This document shows positions 8,887 to 17,098 of a stretch of 64,000 bases of DNA, piece by piece. The number at the start of each line of letters is the position of its first letter. The stretch's first letter is position 1. This DNA comes from Streptomyces sp. CGMCC 4.7035 (GTDB lineage Bacteria > Actinomycetota > Actinomycetes > Streptomycetales > Streptomycetaceae): contig NZ_CP134053.1 in assembly GCF_031583065.1 (NCBI RefSeq), positions 310,001 through 374,000 on the forward strand, read 5' to 3'. The notes under the pieces are model-generated. The model saw only the letters and a program-made list of their open reading frames with translations. It ran no database searches and had not been told where the DNA came from. Both the position numbers and the translations under genes were made by a program.

Positions 8887-11800
8887 ATGACGCCCCCGAT
8901 GGGCAGACCCGTTCCCCCGCAATCCCGTGTCCGGGCGCCGCACCGGCTGCTGTGGCCGCTCACCGCGGCCGCCGCCGGAGCCGCGCTCATCGCCAGTACC
9001 GTGCAGACCCCGCCCCAAGCCCGGCCGGACGCAGCGCCGGTCGCGGCCCTGAGCTGCTCCAACGGGGTATGGAAGGCCGACTACTACGCCAACACCACGC
9101 TCACCGGCACACCCCGCAAGTCACTGTGCGACAAATCCATCAGCGAGAACTGGGGCAAGGGCCATCCCGCCGGGATATCCCTGCCCAACGACCGCTTCGG
9201 TGTCCGCTGGACGATGCGCCGCAACTTCGGCGGGGGCGGCCCTTTCCTGCTGAAGACCGCGGCCCAGGACGGCATCCGGGTCTGGATCGACAGCAAGCGT
9301 TACGTCAACCTGTGGCACGACTACTCCTCCACCCAGCACGCGAGTGTCAAGGTGACCGTGCCCGCCGGAACGCACACCGTGCGGGTCGACTACACGGCTC
9401 TCACGGGCTCGGCCAACGTCAGCGTCAGCCTCGCCCCGAATACTCCGGACAAGGTCGCCCCACTGGCTCCCGCCTCCCCGAAGGCGGTGCGCGGTGACGG
9501 CCGGGCCACCGTCAGCTGGGCCCGCAACGCCGAGGCGGACCTGGCCGGTTACCGGGTCTACCGCTCCACCAGCACCCCCGTGGCGATCGACACCGCACAC
9601 CGGATCAGTGGCTCCGGTCTGCTGACCGGCAGCACGTTCACCTCGACCGGACTGCGCAACGGCACCAAGTACTGGTTCGCCGTCACCGCCGTGGACCGCT
9701 CCGGCAACCAGTCCCGTGCCTCGGCCAACGTCTCGGCCGTGCCGGCCGACACCACCCCGCCGCGGGCCCCGGACCTTCTGGGCGCCGACGGCTACGGCGA
9801 CATCGACCTCAACGGCAACGGAGTGCCCGACCCCGACGACGACCTCGGCGAGAACCACCTCAGCTGGGGACCGAGCTGGGACGACGACTACAGCACCAGG
9901 GACTCCTTCGCCGGCTACCACGTCTACCGAGCCACCGCCCCCGGCGGCCCCTGGGCCAGGATCAGGAGCGCCGACGCCCGGGTCGTCCAGGAGAACGCCT
10001 ACTCCGACAAGGACGCCCCGATCGGCATCACCGCGTACTACCGGGTGACCGCCGTCGACACCGCCGGCAACGAGTCCACCCCGGCCACCACCGAGCCCGG
10101 TGAGTACGCCAGTACCACCGCCTCTGCGCTGCGCCCCGACACCGGCCTGTACCCGCCGCAGCAGCCCACCGGGCTCAAGGGCGAGCTCGCCGCCGGCGCT
10201 GCCGCGCTGGACTGGGCCGACAACCCGGTGGGCAGCCCCGTGCACGGCCTGACCGCCGGCTACCAGGTGCAGTCCGCCTCCTCGGCCTCCGGTCCCTGGA
10301 CCCTGCGCGTCGGCGACGCACCACTGACCTCGTCGAAGTTCACCGACACCACCCTGCCCGAGGGCGGCACCCGCTACTACCGGGTGCGCGCCGTCGGCAA
10401 GGTGGTCGACGCCGACACCCCGCGCGCCTACTCGGCCTGGACCGAGCCGGTCGCCGTCAGCCGCCCGGTGCCGCCGGACACCACCCCGCCTGTCGCGCCC
10501 GCCGCCCCCGAGGTCACCGCACCCGACGGCGGCACCACGGCCACCCTGACCTGGACCACCACCGGCTGGCCCGGCTATGACGCCGACTTCGCCGGCTACC
10601 AGGTCACCCGCAGCGCGGACGCCGACGGCCCGTTCACCGACACCGGAAGCCCCCGCACGCCCCAGTGCGCCGCCGTCTCCGGCACCGAGGACCAGGTGCG
10701 CTGCACCCTGACCGACGGCCCGATCGCCGCCGACGCCACCCCGTACTACCGGGTCGTCGCGGTCGACGAGACGGGCAACCGCTCCTCCGGCACCGTGGTC
10801 CAGCTGAAGCGGCTGGCCCCGTCGGCGCCCAAGCCGCCCACACCCACCGGGCTGACCGCCACCCGCACCGACGACGGCCTCCTCCTCGACTGGGACGACT
10901 CCCCGGCATCCGAGGTCTACCTCTACTACCTGTACCGCACGACCTACGGCAGCCCGTGCGCGAACGCCGACACCTTCCACACGGCCAACTCCTACTACCT
11001 GGACACCAGCCCGTGGCTCAGGGCCCGTTACTGCCTGTCGGTGCGCGGCTTCGAGGGCAACTACAGCGACCCGATCTGGATCGACGTGTCCGCCGAGTCC
11101 ACCGAGACCGCACCGCAGGCGCCCGAGATGCCGACCGCGTCGGGTACCACCGACGGCATCCGGCTGACCTGGTCCGTCAACGACCCCGCCGCGGCCCGCT
11201 ACGAGGTCTGGCGCCGCACCGAGACGGACGCCGTCTACATCAAGACCGCCGACATCCCCGCGACGACATCCCCGGAGTGGACCGACACCGACGCACCGGC
11301 CGGAGTGCCCACCTGCTACCGGACCGTCGCCGTGAACGCGGCGGGGAACCGCTCGGGCTTCTCCGAGGACGACTGCGCGGTGCGCCCGTACCCCGAGGGC
11401 ACCGCGCGTCCCGACCGGCCCGCGGGGCTGGCCGCGCGGCAGGAAGGCGACAACGCGGTGCTGTCCTGGCAGCCCGTCCCCGGCGCCACCAGGTACCTGG
11501 TCTACCGGTACTGGGGTAATGCCGCCAACCCCGGCACACGGATCCAGGACGAGCCCGTGACGGGCACCACGGTGACCGACACCGCCGCGCCCTACACATC
11601 CTCGGGCGCCTATTACGCGGTAGTGGCCGTGGACGCCGCCGGCGTGCGCTCCGAGGCGGCGGTGCTGCCGTGGATGGGCGACGGCTTCGGCGCCTCGATG
11701 ACGCTGGCCGCGAGCGGCTCCGCGGACGGTGTGCTGCTCACCTGGGCGTGGTCCTGCCAGAGCGACTGGTGCCCGGAACCGTCCTCGGTCACGATCGAGC

Positions 11801-12003
11801 GCTGGAACCCCGCCACCCAGGTGTGGGACGAACTGACGTCGACCCTGCCCGGCACCGCCGTGTCCTACCTGGACACCGCCGCACCGGCCGGGGCGACCTC
11901 GTACTACCGGGTGCAGGTCTACGGCCAGGACGGCGACACACCGTCCCAGATGGGTTACGGAGCCGTCCCCGGCACCCGCCCGGCGGCGCCCACCTCGAAC
12001 TGA
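8887..12003 (+). CDS. Secreted PA14 / fibronectin type III repeat protein
   Basis: A 1038-residue protein starting at an ATG directly after GGAAGG. It has a signal-type N-terminus (HRLLWPLTAAAAGAALIAST). Next comes a PA14-like beta domain at about 55-185 (WKADYYANTTLTG, DGIRVWIDSKRYVNLWHDYS), then about eight fibronectin-III repeats to the C-terminus, recognisable by recurring GYRVYRS, YYRVTAVD and AGNxS strands. PA14 domains commonly bind carbohydrate; FnIII repeats act as spacers on secreted enzymes. No catalytic domain, LPXTG-type anchor or C-terminal helix is visible, so it is probably a secreted binding protein. A hairpin at 12022-12056 follows the stop. Confidence 0.93.
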   Translation: MTPPMGRPVPPQSRVRAPHRLLWPLTAAAAGAALIASTVQTPPQARPDAAPVAALSCSNGVWKADYYANTTLTGTPRKSLCDKSISENWGKGHPAGISLPNDRFGVRWTMRRNFGGGGPFLLKTAAQDGIRVWIDSKRYVNLWHDYSSTQHASVKVTVPAGTHTVRVDYTALTGSANVSVSLAPNTPDKVAPLAPASPKAVRGDGRATVSWARNAEADLAGYRVYRSTSTPVAIDTAHRISGSGLLTGSTFTSTGLRNGTKYWFAVTAVDRSGNQSRASANVSAVPADTTPPRAPDLLGADGYGDIDLNGNGVPDPDDDLGENHLSWGPSWDDDYSTRDSFAGYHVYRATAPGGPWARIRSADARVVQENAYSDKDAPIGITAYYRVTAVDTAGNESTPATTEPGEYASTTASALRPDTGLYPPQQPTGLKGELAAGAAALDWADNPVGSPVHGLTAGYQVQSASSASGPWTLRVGDAPLTSSKFTDTTLPEGGTRYYRVRAVGKVVDADTPRAYSAWTEPVAVSRPVPPDTTPPVAPAAPEVTAPDGGTTATLTWTTTGWPGYDADFAGYQVTRSADADGPFTDTGSPRTPQCAAVSGTEDQVRCTLTDGPIAADATPYYRVVAVDETGNRSSGTVVQLKRLAPSAPKPPTPTGLTATRTDDGLLLDWDDSPASEVYLYYLYRTTYGSPCANADTFHTANSYYLDTSPWLRARYCLSVRGFEGNYSDPIWIDVSAESTETAPQAPEMPTASGTTDGIRLTWSVNDPAAARYEVWRRTETDAVYIKTADIPATTSPEWTDTDAPAGVPTCYRTVAVNAAGNRSGFSEDDCAVRPYPEGTARPDRPAGLAARQEGDNAVLSWQPVPGATRYLVYRYWGNAANPGTRIQDEPVTGTTVTDTAAPYTSSGAYYAVVAVDAAGVRSEAAVLPWMGDGFGASMTLAASGSADGVLLTWAWSCQSDWCPEPSSVTIERWNPATQVWDELTSTLPGTAVSYLDTAAPAGATSYYRVQVYGQDGDTPSQMGYGAVPGTRPAAPTSN

Positions 12004-12021
12004 CGCCCCGCCGAAGCGCCC

Positions 12022-12056
12022 GCCCCGCCGCCCGTCGCACCGATGGACGGCGGGGC
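12022..12056. terminator. Stem-loop after the PA14/FnIII gene
   Basis: The perfect 9-bp stem gccccgccg / cggcggggc encloses a 17-nt loop between the convergent PA14/FnIII and PAP2 genes. No T-tract, as is common in high-GC terminators; it could serve both directions. Confidence 0.65.
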
Positions 12057-12110
12057 GCCGCATGCGGTCCCACTCGGGAAGGGCTCGGCCCACACCCGAT
12101 GCACCATGGT

Positions 12111-13475
12111 TCAAGCTGGTTCGGGCAGCGGTTCGGGTTGCCGCGCCGGTACGGCCTTCGGTTCCCACTGTTTGGTGGTCCGTACGTAGCCGTAGACCAC
12201 TGAGGCCATCGCCAGAACGAGAAGGGGTCCGAACACCCACGGCTGTTCGGCCATCTCCACCGGCAGATAGCGGTATGACACCAAGAGCGCAGTGAAAACC
12301 GTTGCGCCGTAAGCGACCAGCTGTATTCCTGACCGATCCCAGCCACGTTCCTGCGAGCGCAGAGCTGCCTCGATCGTGACCGAGAACACCACGCCTGCGA
12401 GGATGTCCGCGCCGTAGTGGTAGCCGAAGCCCAGCGTCGCGCAGAGCGTGGCAATCAGCCAGAACGTCCCCGCGAATCGCAGTATCCGTGGGCCCTTGCG
12501 GGAATGCATGAAGATCGCGGTGGCCCACGCTGTGTGCAGGCTGGGCATGCAGTTGCGTGGGGTGATCCCGTCGTACGGCATCGGGTGCGGGGTATGGAGC
12601 GGCGGCGGTGTGTGGGGCCACAGGTCGGCCACCGCCAGGTGCGCGCTGCCGGTGCCGAAGGCGCCGGTGCCGTAGGCGAAGATCGGTCCGACCACCGGGA
12701 AGATCATGTAGATGCCCGGCCCGAGGAGGCCGATCACCAGGAAGGTGCGCACCAGATGATGGCGCGGGAACCGGCGTTCGACCGCCACGTTACGCAGCTG
12801 GTACAGCGCGACGACGACCGCGGCCACCGCAAGCTGAATGTAGACGTAGTCGAGAACATGGGCGCCGACCGGGCCGGTGGCCCTGACGATCCGGCCCATC
12901 ACCCACGAGGGGTTGCCCAGCGCGTGATCGGCGGTTGCCACGTACTGGTCGAGCACCGCCGGGCGGGTCTTCGACGTGATGAGCAGCCAGGCATCGCCGG
13001 TCTTGCGGCCGGCCACCAGTAGCAGGGCCAGCCCGACGCCCTTCAGCAGCAGGACACGTTCCCGGCCGGTGCGTCGCGTGACAGCGATGACCGCGTAGCC
13101 CAGGATCACCCACAACGCGCCGTTGCCGAACATCATCTTGGCGTCGAACGCCCACCGCACCAGAAAGAAGGCGACGTCGATGCCGATCGCGGCACCAGCC
13201 GCGATGAACCGTTGCCGCCAGGGGAGCACCACCATCATCAACGCCATGCTGGCGTACAAGAGCGGCCCCGATTTGGGGGCGAATATCACCTCTCGCGCCT
13301 GGTTGGTAATCGGCCCCGGCAGGCCGTAGTGACGTGCGGCGATCTCCAACGTGATGAGGAATCCGAGGGTGACCACACTCGCTGCGGACCACAGTATTGC
13401 CCGTGGCTGACGCCACGTGGCGAATGGAATTCTGCGGTTTATTCGCGAGACCACCCGCGATGCTATAGATATCAA
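12111..13475 (-). CDS. PAP2-family integral membrane phosphatase / inositolphosphotransferase-like
   Basis: A 454-residue multi-spanning protein with many hydrophobic helices (for example LLYASMALMMVVLPW and LAVAAVVVALYQL). It carries the PAP2-type active-site signatures RNCMPSLHTAWA and GFGYHYGADILAGVVFS, placed as in the Aur1/inositolphosphorylceramide-synthase-like branch. The likely reaction is phosphoryl transfer or dephosphorylation of a lipid phosphate at the membrane; the substrate is unknown. The first ATG is used. The upstream region is AT-rich (agatatcaattttt), which fits a promoter. Not obviously in an operon. Confidence 0.88.
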   Translation of the reverse strand: MISIASRVVSRINRRIPFATWRQPRAILWSAASVVTLGFLITLEIAARHYGLPGPITNQAREVIFAPKSGPLLYASMALMMVVLPWRQRFIAAGAAIGIDVAFFLVRWAFDAKMMFGNGALWVILGYAVIAVTRRTGRERVLLLKGVGLALLLVAGRKTGDAWLLITSKTRPAVLDQYVATADHALGNPSWVMGRIVRATGPVGAHVLDYVYIQLAVAAVVVALYQLRNVAVERRFPRHHLVRTFLVIGLLGPGIYMIFPVVGPIFAYGTGAFGTGSAHLAVADLWPHTPPPLHTPHPMPYDGITPRNCMPSLHTAWATAIFMHSRKGPRILRFAGTFWLIATLCATLGFGYHYGADILAGVVFSVTIEAALRSQERGWDRSGIQLVAYGATVFTALLVSYRYLPVEMAEQPWVFGPLLVLAMASVVYGYVRTTKQWEPKAVPARQPEPLPEPA

Positions 13476-13633
13476 TTTTTGGCCGCTTTGTCAGACATTG
13501 GTTAAATGATTACTCTTCGTGCTGGACGGTATGACTTTCCGGTCGATCGTCGTGAGCCCGAACATGTTATCGGGGCGGTGCGGCTGGGTTTCGTTGGTTA
13601 CGGGCGTTGCGTGGATCTGTCGAGACGAAAGCG

Positions 13634-13675
13634 GGGGCCCAAGGTGTCCACGCGACTGCGGACACCTTGGGCCCC
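13634..13675 (-). terminator. Strong stem-loop after the SGNH remnant
   Basis: A perfect 16-bp stem (ggggcccaaggtgtcc / ggacaccttgggcccc) with a 10-nt loop, 36 bases beyond the stop of the broken SGNH gene on the minus strand. Intact termination at the end of a decayed gene suggests the decay is recent. Confidence 0.85.
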
Positions 13676-13710
13676 TGCCCGTGTGTGATCCTGACCGTGC
13701 TGCCTGTCGG

Positions 13711-14422
13711 CTAGGCCTGATCGGTTGTGCGGCGCCTGCGTACAACGAAGAGCGCCGTGGCACCGACGGCAACGGCTACCAGAGCGGTGCCTACGAGGAT
13801 GGGCGTGCTGCTCGACGAACCGGTCTCCGCAAGGTTGCCGTCCGCCTTCGGCTTGTTGGTGCCGGTGCCGGTGCTGCCGTTACCCCCTGGCTGCTCAGGT
13901 GTGTTGGTCATCGGCAGGACTGCCGCGAAGGCGCCTGCGATCACCTTGTGCCCGGCGGGGTTCGGGAGCGGGTCCTGCTTCGTGCAGGCCCAGGTCAGCC
14001 GGCAGACCTTGGCTACGTTCGCGGGCACCTCGCCGTAGCCGGGGACATTGACGAGGTTGTCGAAGTCGTCCGAGGAAAAGGCTCCGGCCACGTCCGCCGC
14101 CTTGAAGCCGGCGACGGCGTACACCTGAGAGATGGCCGTGTTGGCAGACTTGATCAGGGAAGCCGAGTCCTTGGCGGACTTCTGACACGTAGCCGACCTT
14201 GCCGCGGTGCTCGGCCATGGCCTTCAAGGCGGCGTCCAGCTGGGACTTGGCGCCGGGATACTCGCACTTACCGCCCTTGGCCGGCGATTCGGTGGTCTCC
14301 CCCGTGCAGCCGAGGCGTATGTGCTCAAGCCCGGGCTGACGCTGTTTGAGCTGCTGGTGGAGCTGGTCGGTGTAGGCGACCGGCGTGTCCTTGTCGACGT
14401 CCGGCTGGTAGCCGGAGGCCAT
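13711..14422 (-). pseudogene. Decayed SGNH/GDSL hydrolase with LAETG cell-wall anchor
   Basis: Two frames on the minus strand together give an SGNH hydrolase. The upstream frame (from about 14422) has ASGYQPDVDKDTPVAYTDQL and RLGCTGETTESPAKGGKC, starting just after where the GDS block with the catalytic serine should be. The downstream frame (to 13711) has ADVAGAFSSDDF, VPGYGEVPANVAKVCRLTWA and NPAGHKVIAGAFAAVLP, matching the family's C-terminal block. The middle (GAND block) is missing and the frame shifts near 14190. The C-terminus keeps a sortase signal: NLAETGSS, a hydrophobic helix and RRRR, the LAxTG type used by actinobacterial class E sortases. The N-terminal truncation lies 20 bases from the SRPBCC gene stop. 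Confidence 0.8.
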
Positions 14423-14440
14423 GTGTGCGCCGTTGCACGG

Positions 14441-15025
14441 TCACTTGGCGGCCTGGGCCTCGGCCTCGTGCTTGAGGTTGTTCACCCAGTTGTGGAGGGA
14501 GTTGTCGAGGGCGGCCTGCAGTACGGCCTGGTTGGCGACGACCGGGGCTCCGGTCCAGGACTCCTCGGTGTGGACGAGGACGCCGTCGCGGGCCGGAGTG
14601 AAGGTCCACACATGGATGGCGGTGATGCCCTGGGCGGGGCCGCCCCAGGCCAGGCGCTTGCCGTGCTCGACCTGCTTGACGGTGGAGGTGATGTTCAGTC
14701 CTTCGGTGGTCCAGCGGAATACGGAGCCGGGGCGCAGGCGTCCGGGAGTGTCCTTGACGACCGTCTCGACGTCGGGCTGCCAGGTGGGCCACTTCTCGAC
14801 GTCGGTCTGGATCTTCCAGACGGTGTGGAGGGGGGCGTGGATGAGGATGTTGTCGCGGGTGATGACCGGCGCGGTCTCGTCGATCCGCACGTCATCGGCG
14901 TGCTCGGCGACGACGGCTCGGGGCGTTTCGGGCTTGTTCTCGGTGACGGCGTAGGCGGTGCCGGAGGCGGTGAGGACGAGCGCGGTGATGGTGGCGGCGA
15001 ACTTGGCCGCGGTGATCGTACGCAT
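14441..15025 (-). CDS. Secreted or membrane-tethered SRPBCC (START-like) protein
   Basis: The ATG at 15025 (MRTITAAKFAATITALVLTA) gives 194 residues and a clear signal peptide; the open frame extends upstream without a ribosome site. The mature part has an SRPBCC fold signature: ITRDNILIHAPLHTVWKIQT, WPTWQPDVETVVK, GSVFRWTTEGLNITSTV and HVWTFTPARDGVLVHTEESW. Members bind hydrophobic ligands or act as cyclase/START-like carriers; a signal peptide on this fold is less usual. An operator-like motif (15094-15110) lies upstream and matches the one at the promoter of the TetR gene, so repression by that regulator is likely. Confidence 0.85.
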   Translation of the reverse strand: MRTITAAKFAATITALVLTASGTAYAVTENKPETPRAVVAEHADDVRIDETAPVITRDNILIHAPLHTVWKIQTDVEKWPTWQPDVETVVKDTPGRLRPGSVFRWTTEGLNITSTVKQVEHGKRLAWGGPAQGITAIHVWTFTPARDGVLVHTEESWTGAPVVANQAVLQAALDNSLHNWVNNLKHEAEAQAAK

Positions 15026-15093
15026 GGTGCTTGGCCTTTCGTGGAGAGGGCAGGTTTCTCGGGTGCTCGACCGGGCCCTGGGAGGAGAGAGTG

Positions 15094-15110
15094 TGTGGTC
15101 AACCACTCAT
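15094..15110. promoter_or_regulatory. Candidate TetR operator upstream of the SRPBCC gene
   Basis: tgtggtcaaccactcat contains the 11-mer tcaaccactca found again at the TetR promoter (15746-15765), with inverted gtgg / ccac arms. The shared motif at both genes argues for one regulator. Confidence 0.55.
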
Positions 15111-15178
15111 AACGGATCGGTAGGAATGGCGGGGCTGTGCGCCCCGCCGACATGCCCGCCGTGCCGCCGGGCCTGGCG

Positions 15179-15745
15179 TCAGTAGTGTGTGATGCCCGCC
15201 GAGAGCGTTCGGGTCCAGGGGGCGTCCACGTCGTCGGCGCCCATGGAGACGATCAGGTGGCACAGCATGCCGACCGCGAAGAACTGCTGGACCTGCTCCT
15301 CGGTGCCGCCGGAGGCGCCGCGCACGTACTCCACCAGCCGGGCATAGCCCTGCCGGACCGCCTCGCGCACCGCCGGCTCGGAGACGGCCGCGGCCTGGGC
15401 GTGGAGCTGAATCAGCATCAGGTCGTTGTCGCTGATCAGCCGGGCGTAGGCATCCCCCATGGCGTCCAGCACCACGTCCGCCGAACTGCCCTTCGCGTCG
15501 GCAGCGGCCCGCTCGAGGCTGGCTCGCACCTGCACGAAGCAGTGCTCGACCACCGCGGTGAACAGCAGCTCCTTACTCGGGAACAGTCTGTAGACGTAGG
15601 CCTGGGAGATGCCCGCCGCCTTCGCCACCTCGGTCGTGGTGGTGCCCCAGTAACCCCGGGCGGCGAACGCGCCGATGGCGGTGCGCAGCACCGTCTCGCG
15701 GCGCTCCTCGGCGGTGGACAACTGGCGGGGACGCTCGCTCTTCAT
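15179..15745 (-). CDS. TetR/AcrR family transcriptional regulator
   Basis: 188 residues from the ATG at 15745. The N-terminal helix-turn-helix is textbook: RRETVLRTAIGAFAARGYWG, TTTTEVAKAAGISQAYVYRL, FPSKELLFTAVVEHC. The C-terminal ligand domain follows (LISDNDLMLIQLHAQAAAVS and GTEEQVQQFFAVGMLCHLIV). No ribosome site precedes the ATG. Instead a -35 (TTGACA) and -10-like (TTGAGT) pair places transcription start at the ATG itself, so the mRNA is probably leaderless. The 20-bp operator-like repeat overlaps that -10, predicting autoregulation. It likely also represses the downstream SRPBCC gene. Confidence 0.93.
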   Translation of the reverse strand: MKSERPRQLSTAEERRETVLRTAIGAFAARGYWGTTTTEVAKAAGISQAYVYRLFPSKELLFTAVVEHCFVQVRASLERAAADAKGSSADVVLDAMGDAYARLISDNDLMLIQLHAQAAAVSEPAVREAVRQGYARLVEYVRGASGGTEEQVQQFFAVGMLCHLIVSMGADDVDAPWTRTLSAGITHY

Positions 15746-15780
15746 GTGAGTACTCAACCACTCACACTTTTGGATGTCAA
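15746..15780 (-). promoter_or_regulatory. Leaderless tetR promoter with overlapping operator
   Basis: Reading the minus strand, TTGACA (15780-15775), a 17-base spacer, TTGAGT (15757-15752) and six bases lead directly to the ATG. The segment 15746-15765 reads gtgagtactcaaccactcac on the plus strand: an inverted repeat with gtgagt / actcac arms, and it shares tcaaccactca with 15094-15110. Repressor binding here would cover the -10. Confidence 0.65.
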
Positions 15781-16060
15781 TCCGTCCGCGCCGAGCACGC
15801 ACACGTGGGGGGTGCGCGCCGCAGATCGGCCGGGGCCGGGGCCGGGCCATCGGGGCTCCGACCCGGCACCGCACGCCCGAATCGGCCAGGACGCCCTGCA
15901 GTCGCTCCGCCCAGGCCTCGTGGTCGTGGTGGACGAGGAACCCGTGGCGCGACCACGCGCCCGCATGGCCTCGGCCTGGACCCGGGAGTTGTTCAGGTCG
16001 ATCACGCGGTCAAGGCCGGTCGTTGGCGCCTGTGCCCCCTGTCCGGCTCCCGAGCACGAC
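15781..16060. other. Intergenic region between tetR and the tRNA terminator
   Basis: About 280 bases without an intact gene. A short minus-strand stretch reads plausibly as protein (HGFLVHHDHEAWAERLQGVL) but has no start, stop context or recognisable family, so it may be a relic. Confidence 0.4.
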
Positions 16061-16094
16061 AGAGGGCACATACTCACGTGAGTATGTGCCCTCT
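16061..16094 (-). terminator. 34-bp perfect palindrome downstream of tRNA-Pro
   Basis: A fully self-complementary 34-base sequence with core actcacgtgagt begins 8 bases after the tRNA 3' end on the minus strand. As RNA it folds into a hairpin of about 15 bp with a tight loop, so a tRNA terminator is the simplest reading. No T-tract follows. Confidence 0.7.
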
Positions 16095-16102
16095 GACCAG
16101 CG

Positions 16103-16176
16103 TCGGGGTGGCGGGATTTGAACCCACGACCTCTTCGTCCCGAACGAAGCGCGCTGCCAAGCTGCGCTACACCCCG
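16103..16176 (-). tRNA. tRNA-Pro (anticodon CGG)
   Basis: A full cloverleaf can be folded: acceptor cggggtg / caccccg, D arm gcgc..gcgc, anticodon stem cttcg / cgaag with loop ttcggga (anticodon CGG), T arm gtggg-ttcaaat-cccgc, and discriminator A. CCA is not encoded. The 3' half is the usual target for integrative elements, but no duplicated 3' end was seen in the neighbouring sequence. Confidence 0.96.
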
Positions 16177-16209
16177 ATGTCGCTGCTTGTCGCGGCGACG
16201 TCGTTTACT

Positions 16210-16995
16210 TTAGCCCACCGGTGGCTGTAGACGAAATCCGGTTTTGGCGCGGCGGCGGATCGGGTCCGGGCGGAGGTGGTCGAGGGCGACCAGGAGGACG
16301 GCCAGGGCGAAGAACGACAGGCCGAGCAGGAGTGCGTTGGCGAGGACGCTCTTGTAGCCGAGCCGGCCCGCGTCCAGGAACGGGTAGAGGTAGCGGCCCT
16401 GCGTGCCCGGCAGGATCAACTCGCCCCGCACCAGGGACAAGGCCAGGTATGCCAGCGGGTACAGCAGCCACCTCCTGGCGTGCCGCAGGCGCAGCGGGGC
16501 CGGGCTCGTCAGGAGCAGCCAGTCCAGCAGTGCCGCGGCCGGTGTCAGCGTGTGCAGCACCTGGTTGGTGAGGGCGGGCCAGCCCGTGAGCGCGTCGGTC
16601 CGGCCCGTCATCGAGAAGGTGCCCGGCTCGTTCACCAGGACCACGTGGTAGACCAGGCCCGCGATCAGGACGTAGAAGAGCGTGCCGCCGGTCACCAGGG
16701 GCGGCAGCGGGCGGCGGGCTGTCCACGCGCGGTACGCCGACAGGGTGAAGACCAGGGCGACGAGAACATTGCTCTGGATCGTGAAGTAGCTCAGCACCCG
16801 GACCGGGCTGCCGAGGGTCAGGTCGACGGCCACCGCGGCCGCGGCCGCCAGTGCCACCAGCAGACGGTAGACGGCCGCCATGGGGTGGCGTACGGGTGCC
16901 ACCACGGCTGTCGCGGGGACGGCGGACGGCATCAGCGACGGCGTGCCCGGCACCGCGGGGAGGCCCGGGATGTCCTTGGGTATCGGCGCGATCAT
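16210..16995 (-). CDS. Pr6Pr family integral membrane protein
   Basis: A 261-residue polytopic membrane protein. The family pattern is visible: [19 protein letters not shown], the [20 protein letters not shown] segment, [53 protein letters not shown] and RYLYPFLD. About six helices. The function of this family (related to FAR-17a/AIG1-like proteins) is poorly defined; serine-hydrolase or lipid-related roles are known for eukaryotic relatives only. A stand-alone gene, its stop 34 bases from the 5' end of the tRNA gene. Confidence 0.9.
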   Translation of the reverse strand: MIAPIPKDIPGLPAVPGTPSLMPSAVPATAVVAPVRHPMAAVYRLLVALAAAAAVAVDLTLGSPVRVLSYFTIQSNVLVALVFTLSAYRAWTARRPLPPLVTGGTLFYVLIAGLVYHVVLVNEPGTFSMTGRTDALTGWPALTNQVLHTLTPAAALLDWLLLTSPAPLRLRHARRWLLYPLAYLALSLVRGELILPGTQGRYLYPFLDAGRLGYKSVLANALLLGLSFFALAVLLVALDHLRPDPIRRRAKTGFRLQPPVG

Positions 16996-17098
16996 GCCCT
17001 CACGCTAAGCGGGTCGGGCAGAACGGGCGATGCGGGTGATCCGGGCGGGTTACGCGCCCGGCCGGCGGGCCACTCCTTCCTGTGGCCGCCGTCAGCTG

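Noticed and set aside
9121..12621. 1166-codon open frame on the minus strand
   Set aside because: It is antisense to the PA14/FnIII gene, whose protein has clear domains. The antisense product is Gly/Arg/Val-rich without any motif, the usual shadow of high-GC codon bias.
12061..16176. Whole segment as a mobile island at tRNA-Pro
   Set aside because: No integrase, no duplicated tRNA end and no change in base composition were seen; only the decayed genes hint at it.
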